NCBI RefSeq assembly: GCF_003265345.1
Contig: NZ_QFWW01000023.1
Location: 62,001 to 126,000, forward strand
Reading direction: 5' to 3'
Source of the DNA: Lentzea terrae
Lineage (GTDB): Bacteria; Actinomycetota; Actinomycetes; Mycobacteriales; Pseudonocardiaceae
DNA: 64,000 nt
Shown one piece after another: positions 59,812 to 64,000 of this stretch. The translations under genes were made by a program, and so were the position numbers. The notes under the pieces were generated by a model. It searched no databases, had not been told where the DNA came from, and saw only the letters and a list, made by a program, of their open reading frames with translations. How positions within the stretch are numbered: position 1 is the stretch's first letter; each line of letters begins with the position of its first letter.

Positions 59812-60432
59812 TCAGTCGAGCAGGCCCTCGCGGCGGGCGATGGACACCGCCTCCAGCTTCGAACTGGCCCCGAGCTTGTCGAGCACGCGCTGGACGTGGT
59901 TGCGCGCGGTGTTGCGGGCGACGCCCAGCCTGGTGGAGATCTGGTCGGTGCCCGCACCGTCCGCGAGCAGCAACAACGTCTCCTGCTCGCGTGCGGTGAG
60001 CGTGGCGCCGGCGACCTTCACCCGGCCCGTCAGCCGGTCGAGCACACCCGCGAGCAGCTTCGGGTCGAACACCACCTCGCCGTCCGCGACCTTGCGGACC
60101 GCCTCGACCAGCTCGTCGAGCCGCGCCGACTTGAGGATCAGGCCGGCACCACCGGCCTCGGCGACGCGGGCGGCCACGGACGCGGTGGCCTCCCCGGTCA
60201 GCACCAGCACCTTCGCGCCGCTCTTCACGAGCTCGGGGATCAGCGCGGTGCCGTCGCCGTCGGGCAGTCTGCGGTCGAGGAGGACGATGTCGGGCCTGCC
60301 GCGGCGGGTCTCCGCGAGCGCGGCCGCGACGGTGGTCGCGCGGGCGATCACCTCGATCCCGGCGCGTTCCAGCGCCAGTCCGATCGCCTCCGCGACCATG
60401 TCGTGGTCCTCCACGAGAACCACTTCGGTCAT
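59812..60432 (-). CDS. NarL/LuxR-family response regulator
   Basis: 206 residues. Receiver: EVVLVEDHDMVAEAIGLALE, phospho-acceptor Asp53 (VLLDRRLPDGDG), Lys in LILKSARL. Output: ATLTAREQETLLLLADGAGT and LGVARNTARNHVQRVLDKLG, a LuxR helix-turn-helix. The PAS kinase 450 bp away may be its partner. It starts only 5 bp after the FAD oxidoreductase stop, so the two are probably co-transcribed. Confidence 0.9.
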   Translation of the reverse strand: MTEVVLVEDHDMVAEAIGLALERAGIEVIARATTVAAALAETRRGRPDIVLLDRRLPDGDGTALIPELVKSGAKVLVLTGEATASVAARVAEAGGAGLILKSARLDELVEAVRKVADGEVVFDPKLLAGVLDRLTGRVKVAGATLTAREQETLLLLADGAGTDQISTRLGVARNTARNHVQRVLDKLGASSKLEAVSIARREGLLD

Positions 60433-60437
60433 ATCGG

Positions 60438-61427
60438 TCAGCCTACGGCGTACCGGAAGTTCCGCGCGCTGCCGAGCACGAACTGCCGCACCTCGTCGAA
60501 CACCGCCGCGTGCTGCGCCTCGACGCCGAGCTGGGGCGAGATCAGCTTGAGCAGGTGACCAGCGTCGAGGGCACCTCCCAGCGGCATGACGCTGAGGAAG
60601 ATCGGCACGTCCGAGTTGGCCGCTTTCTCGCGGACTCGGTGGAGGGCGTCCAACGGGAGGTCGCTGAGCAGGACGTTGTCGCCCTGGTAGGTGTGCGGCG
60701 GGAGTGGTTTGCCGGCGGCTTCCGCGAACGGTTTCCGGCCGAACTCCTCGGTGAGGTTCGGGGCCACGCGGAGGTGGTCGATGTCGAACGGTTTCGTGCT
60801 GGCGAACGTCACGCGCACCACGTCACCAAGAGTCGCCAGGGTCGATGTGACGTGATCCGGCAGGTCCCACTTGTGGAAAGCCTCGAACACGGTTGCCGCG
60901 TGCTGGGAGTCGAAGAACATCTCGCCTGCGTGGACCTGGTCGATGTCGAGGAGCTCGAACTCCAGCGCGGTGACGACCTCCCCGACCTTCTCGGTCTTGC
61001 GGACGCGGTCGCTCGCGAAGCCGAATTCCCTGGCCAGCACGCTGTAGCCGCCGCCGAGGGTGTAGCCGATGACGCCGACATCGCCGGCGTCACCGCTGAG
61101 CGGTGCGAGGCCGTGCGGGGCGGCCTGCTCGATGACCTGCTGCCAGATCGCGCCTGCCTCGACCTTCGCGGTTTTCGTGTTGGGATCGATCTCGACCCCG
61201 TTCATGCGCTTGGTCGAGATGAGGACGCCGCTGGTGGTCGTGGTGAGGCCGTGGCCGGTGGTTTGGACGGCATGCTCAAGGCCGTGCTCATCGGCGTACC
61301 GAACGGCTTCCTCGACGTCGCGGGCGTTCTCCACGGCGAAGATGACCTGAGGCTCGTGGCGCAGTCCGGTCTGGAATCCGCTGCGTTCGTCGTCGTAGCC
61401 GGTGTCGCCGGGACGGAAGATCTCCAT
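60438..61427 (-). CDS. FAD-binding oxidoreductase (BBE/PCMH type), internally shortened
   Basis: 329 residues versus about 450 for the family. FAD site: HAVQTTGHGLTTTTSGVLIS and GDAGDVGVIGYTLGGGYSVL. Where relatives have a stretch ending RGG-G-NFG before VVTALEFEL, this protein jumps from ASDRVRKTEKVGE to VVTALEFELLDI, a loss of roughly 35 residues in frame. The C-terminal BBE segment is also absent. So flavin may bind, but normal activity is doubtful. Divergent from a LysR gene, its probable regulator. Confidence 0.75.
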   Translation of the reverse strand: MEIFRPGDTGYDDERSGFQTGLRHEPQVIFAVENARDVEEAVRYADEHGLEHAVQTTGHGLTTTTSGVLISTKRMNGVEIDPNTKTAKVEAGAIWQQVIEQAAPHGLAPLSGDAGDVGVIGYTLGGGYSVLAREFGFASDRVRKTEKVGEVVTALEFELLDIDQVHAGEMFFDSQHAATVFEAFHKWDLPDHVTSTLATLGDVVRVTFASTKPFDIDHLRVAPNLTEEFGRKPFAEAAGKPLPPHTYQGDNVLLSDLPLDALHRVREKAANSDVPIFLSVMPLGGALDAGHLLKLISPQLGVEAQHAAVFDEVRQFVLGSARNFRYAVG

Positions 61428-61450
61428 ATCTCCAGTGTGGTTTTGATGCA

Positions 61451-61489
61451 GTTATAAGTCCAAGATCTAGTCATGCTGGTCTCTATAAT
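61451..61489. promoter_or_regulatory. Divergent promoters for FAD gene and LysR gene
   Basis: TATAAT at 61484-61489 lies eight bases before the LysR ATG (61498), pointing to a leaderless transcript. On the minus strand TATAAC (61456 to 61451) lies 23 bp before the FAD gene start (61427). The two boxes are symmetric about the LysR site expected between them. Confidence 0.5.
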
Positions 61490-61497
61490 CAAGCGTT

Positions 61498-62370
61498 ATG
61501 GAGCTTCGGCAGCTTGAGTACTTCGTGGCGGTCGTCGAGGAGGCCTCGTTCACGCGAGCCGCGGAACGGGTGCACGTCGCGCAGCCGGGGGTGAGCGCGC
61601 AGATCCGGCGGCTGGAGCGGGAGCTCGGGCACGACCTGCTGGACCGGTCCGGGCGCACGGTCACGTTGACCGACGTCGGCGCGGCGGTGCTGCCGTTGGC
61701 GCGGGCGGCCCTGCGGTCGGTGGAGTCGGCGCGGCGGACCGTCGAGGAGATGGCCGGGCTGGTCCGCGGGGTGGTGCGGGTCGGGATGGTCGTGTCGTGC
61801 GGGATCATGGACCTGCCGGAGCTGCTGTCGTCGTTCCACTCGTTGCACCCCGACGTCGAGATCACGTTGGTGGAGGCCAACTCCGACGCGTTGATCGAGT
61901 CGCTTTTGGACGGTCGGCTGGACTTCGCGTTGGTCGGGTACGCGGGTTCCACGCCCGAGGGCCTGTCGGTCCGGGTGCTCGCCGATGAACCGCTGGTGGC
62001 CGCTGTTGCCGCGGACGATCCTTGGTACGGCAGGGAATCCGTGTCGTTGGACGAGCTGTTGTCGCGCGGGTTGATCTGCCTGCCGCCGGGCACCGGGCTG
62101 CGCGGCGCGTTGGACGCGGCCTGCGGCGGACGGCAGCCGCGGATCGCGTTCGAGGCCTCCGCGCCGCCGATGGTGATCACGCTGGCGCAGCGCGGGCTCG
62201 GCCCGGCGATCCTGGCGTTGTCGATGACATCGGACCTGCACGCGATCCGGATCACCGATCCGTCGCCGTGGAGCCGGTTGTCGTTCGCGTGGCGGTCGTC
62301 CGGCCCGCACAGCCCTGCTGCCCGTGCGCTGATCCGGCTGGCGGAAAACCAGGTGACAGCGGATCTTTAG
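61498..62370 (+). CDS. LysR-family regulator
   Basis: 290 residues. DNA-binding region: ELRQLEYFVAVVEEASFTRA and HVAQPGVSAQIRRLERELGH. Effector domain: VVRVGMVVSCGIMDLPELLS, ALVGYAGSTPEGLSVRVLAD, QRGLGPAILALSMTSD. The usual arrangement is divergent control of the gene on the other side, here the FAD oxidoreductase and probably the signalling operon behind it. Confidence 0.9.
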   Translation: MELRQLEYFVAVVEEASFTRAAERVHVAQPGVSAQIRRLERELGHDLLDRSGRTVTLTDVGAAVLPLARAALRSVESARRTVEEMAGLVRGVVRVGMVVSCGIMDLPELLSSFHSLHPDVEITLVEANSDALIESLLDGRLDFALVGYAGSTPEGLSVRVLADEPLVAAVAADDPWYGRESVSLDELLSRGLICLPPGTGLRGALDAACGGRQPRIAFEASAPPMVITLAQRGLGPAILALSMTSDLHAIRITDPSPWSRLSFAWRSSGPHSPAARALIRLAENQVTADL

Positions 62371-62388
62371 GGCTGTCATGATCGACGC

Positions 62389-62481
62389 ATGTTCCTGACG
62401 GCTGAGCACAACACGTTCGCAGGTGTTCCTGCGGGCGCGCTCGCCGTTGCCTCGGCACAGCTGGCCGGCGCCCGAATCTGA
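62389..62481 (+). CDS. Possible 30-codon leader ORF before EF-Tu paralogue
   Basis: MFLTAEHNTFAGVPAGALAV and ten more codons, stop TGA 62479-62481. No ribosome site is seen, so it would be leaderless or unexpressed. Its stop lies exactly at the base of the hairpin at 62480-62523. It may equally be a gene remnant. Confidence 0.25.
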   Translation: MFLTAEHNTFAGVPAGALAVASAQLAGARI

Positions 62482-62523
62482 CCCTTCTCCAGTCCTCTCC
62501 TTCAGGACCACTGGGGGAGGGTC
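62480..62523 (+). promoter_or_regulatory. Structured leader hairpin upstream of the EF-Tu paralogue
   Basis: Outer GACCC/GGGTC (62480-62484, 62519-62523), then CCAGT/ACTGG (62489-62493, 62510-62514) and CCT/AGG (62494-62496, 62504-62506) form one long stem with a small bulge. No U-tract follows. It could end the LysR transcript or act as an attenuator for the EF-Tu gene 52 bp on. Confidence 0.5.
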
Positions 62524-62575
62524 GTAGCGGTCCATCGGTTCTGAAAACCCAGCTACGCCTTTGAGGACAAGGGAA

Positions 62576-63757
62576 ATGAAGCAGGAGTTCGTGCGCGCCA
62601 AGCCGCACCTCAACATCGGCACCATGGGTCACGTCGACCACGGCAAGACCACGCTGACGGCGGCCATCACCAAGGTGCTGTCCGAGCGGGACCCGTCGGG
62701 CACGACCTTCACCGCGTTCGACCGCATCGACCGCGCGCCGGAGGAGCTGGCCCGCGGCATCACGATCAACATCGCGCACGTCGAGTACGAGACGCCCACG
62801 CGTCACTACGCGCACGTCGACATGCCCGGCCACGCCGACTACGTGAAGAACATGATCACGGGTGCGGCGCAGCTGGACGGCGCGATCCTGGTCGTGTCCG
62901 CCGAGGACGGCACGATGCCGCAGACGCGTGAGCACGTGGTGCTGGCGCGGCGGGTCGGCGTGCCGCACGTCGTGGTGGCGCTGAACAAGGCCGACGCGGT
63001 GAGCGACCCGGAGCTGCTCGACCTGGTGGAGCTGGAGATCCGCGACCTGTTGTCCCGCTACGGCTTCGACGGCGACGCCACACCGGTGGTCCGCGTGTCG
63101 GGCCTGCGCGCACTCCAGGGCGACCCGGAGTGGACGCAATCGATCGTGCGGCTGCTCGAGGCCGTGGACGAGCATGTACCTGTGCCTGACCGCGACCTGT
63201 CCGGGCCGTTCCTGATGCCGATCGAGAACGTCCTGACGATCACCGGTCGCGGCACCGTCGTGACCGGTGCGGTGGAGCGCGGTGTGCTCGGCCTCGGTGA
63301 CGCGGTCGAGGTGATCGGTCTCGGCGCCGCGGTGACGTCGGTCGCCACGGGCATCGAGACGTTCGGCAAGCCGATGCAGCAGGCCCAGGCGGGAGACAAC
63401 GCCGCGATCCTGCTGCGCGGCGTGAAGCGCGGCGAGGTCAGGCGCGGGCAGGTGCTGGCCCTGCCCGGCAGCGTCGCGCCGCACACCCGGTTCCGCGCGT
63501 CCGTGTACCTGCTCTCGCACGCCGAGGGCGGCAGGCACACGGGTATCGCCTCGAACTACCGCCCGCAGTTCCACTTCCGCACCGGCGACGTCGTCGGCGT
63601 GGTGGAGCTCGACAGGACGCCGGCCCTGCCAGGTGACACCGTCGAGGTCGTGGTGGAGCTGGGCAAGGCGGTGGCGATGGACACCGGGCTGGGCTTCGCG
63701 ATTCGCGAGGGCGGCAAGACCGTGGGTGCCGGCACGGTCGGCGAGATCCTCGCCTAG
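62576..63757 (+). CDS. tuf: Elongation factor Tu paralogue (tuf3-like)
   Basis: 393 residues from ATG 62576. All three EF-Tu domains are present. G1 GHVDHGKTTLTAAITKVL, G2 RGITINIAHVE, G4 NKAD are normal. G3 is DMPGH (Met83) instead of the almost universal DCPGH, and G5 is SGL instead of SAL. It is not next to rpsG/fusA, so it is a second copy. Like the divergent tuf3 of streptomycetes, it may be induced under stress or give resistance to EF-Tu-binding antibiotics; that is inference. Confidence 0.88.
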   Translation: MKQEFVRAKPHLNIGTMGHVDHGKTTLTAAITKVLSERDPSGTTFTAFDRIDRAPEELARGITINIAHVEYETPTRHYAHVDMPGHADYVKNMITGAAQLDGAILVVSAEDGTMPQTREHVVLARRVGVPHVVVALNKADAVSDPELLDLVELEIRDLLSRYGFDGDATPVVRVSGLRALQGDPEWTQSIVRLLEAVDEHVPVPDRDLSGPFLMPIENVLTITGRGTVVTGAVERGVLGLGDAVEVIGLGAAVTSVATGIETFGKPMQQAQAGDNAAILLRGVKRGEVRRGQVLALPGSVAPHTRFRASVYLLSHAEGGRHTGIASNYRPQFHFRTGDVVGVVELDRTPALPGDTVEVVVELGKAVAMDTGLGFAIREGGKTVGAGTVGEILA

Positions 63758-63824
63758 GGCGGCGGTGACGACCCGAGAAGGTGGTCGCGCTGCCTTGTGC
63801 GGCGCGGCGGAGCAGACTCCGTGG

Positions 63825-64000
63825 ATGAACCACGTCCTGGAGCTGTTCCGCCGCGCCGTCGCGCACGACGACGCCGAAGCGATGCGCGAAGGCGTCGAGC
63901 TGATGTTCGGCGACCTCGACGCGCGGTCCGAGTACGGGCTGCGATCGCCGGACTACGTGATGGAGATGCCGCAGTCCGGCGAAACCGTCCGGGGCCGGGA
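63825..64000 (+). CDS. SnoaL/NTF2-like protein, C-terminus beyond window
   Basis: ATG 63825 opens a frame to the right edge (58 codons visible): NHVLELFRRAVAHDDAEAMR, then SPDYVMEMPQSGETVRGR. The pattern of a helix, then a strand with MEMPQSGE, matches the SnoaL-like NTF2 fold common in polyketide-type cyclases and unknown small enzymes. No further claim is possible. Confidence 0.6.
   Translation, partial: MNHVLELFRRAVAHDDAEAMREGVELMFGDLDARSEYGLRSPDYVMEMPQSGETVRGR

Overview
The window is GC-rich, densely packed, mostly single-copy chromosomal DNA from an actinomycete, most likely of the Pseudonocardiales (Lentzea/Saccharothrix type; this is inferred from gene content and codon bias, no 16S gene is present). 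Frequent GTG starts, 4-bp ATGA/GTGA overlaps between genes, many TetR/LuxR/ECF-sigma regulators, an LAxTG-anchored surface protein and a second EF-Tu gene all fit. I found no tRNA, rRNA, CRISPR array, prophage or intact transposase.

Region by region. 1-2.4 kb: a flavoprotein running off the left edge, divergent from a frameshifted TetR gene with a perfect palindrome between them. 2.4-9.4 kb: a three-gene minus-strand operon for a 1928-residue secreted repeat protein and two small lipoprotein-like products. 9.6-13.3 kb: decayed protease-prodomain-like genes, then a MarR regulator divergent from a luciferase-like/hemerythrin fusion. 13.4-21 kb: a secreted M6 metalloprotease behind a two-component system, and a divergent polyprenol-phosphate-sugar synthase plus GT39 glycosyltransferase. 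21-24 kb: small secreted proteins, a Tat-exported M15-like protein, and a DUF2252 protein. 24-27 kb: a glycosyltransferase/TetR operon, a DsbA-like protein and a diguanylate cyclase fused to an HxlR-like winged helix. 27.4-31.3 kb: a tight operon of EspR-like regulator, ImmA/IrrE-type peptidase, seven-helix membrane protein and FAD hydroxylase.

31.4-33.5 kb: VOC and WYL proteins and a DUF4262 protein. 33.6-39.8 kb holds the most striking unit: a two-gene operon encoding a 1018-residue membrane-anchored exported protein of no recognised family and a 1045-residue protein with TPR-like, CHAT protease, TIR and ubiquitin-like regions in one chain. This looks like an immune or cell-death module. 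39.9-44.7 kb is a sortase-anchored adhesin with eight SdrD-B-type domains. 45-54.6 kb: two ECF sigma factors, one coupled to a TPR protein and one to an LCP-like membrane protein, with a methyltransferase, a PI-PLC/ricin-lectin enzyme, a large LuxR regulator and a secreted C39-like protein.

54.6-57.4 kb: a TetR-GT-GT operon. 57.4-61.4 kb: a signalling operon combining an FAD protein, a LuxR response regulator, an RsbW-like ATPase, a PAS histidine kinase, a lone receiver and a STAS antagonist. 61.5-64 kb: LysR, an EF-Tu paralogue behind a structured leader, and the start of a SnoaL-like gene at the right edge.
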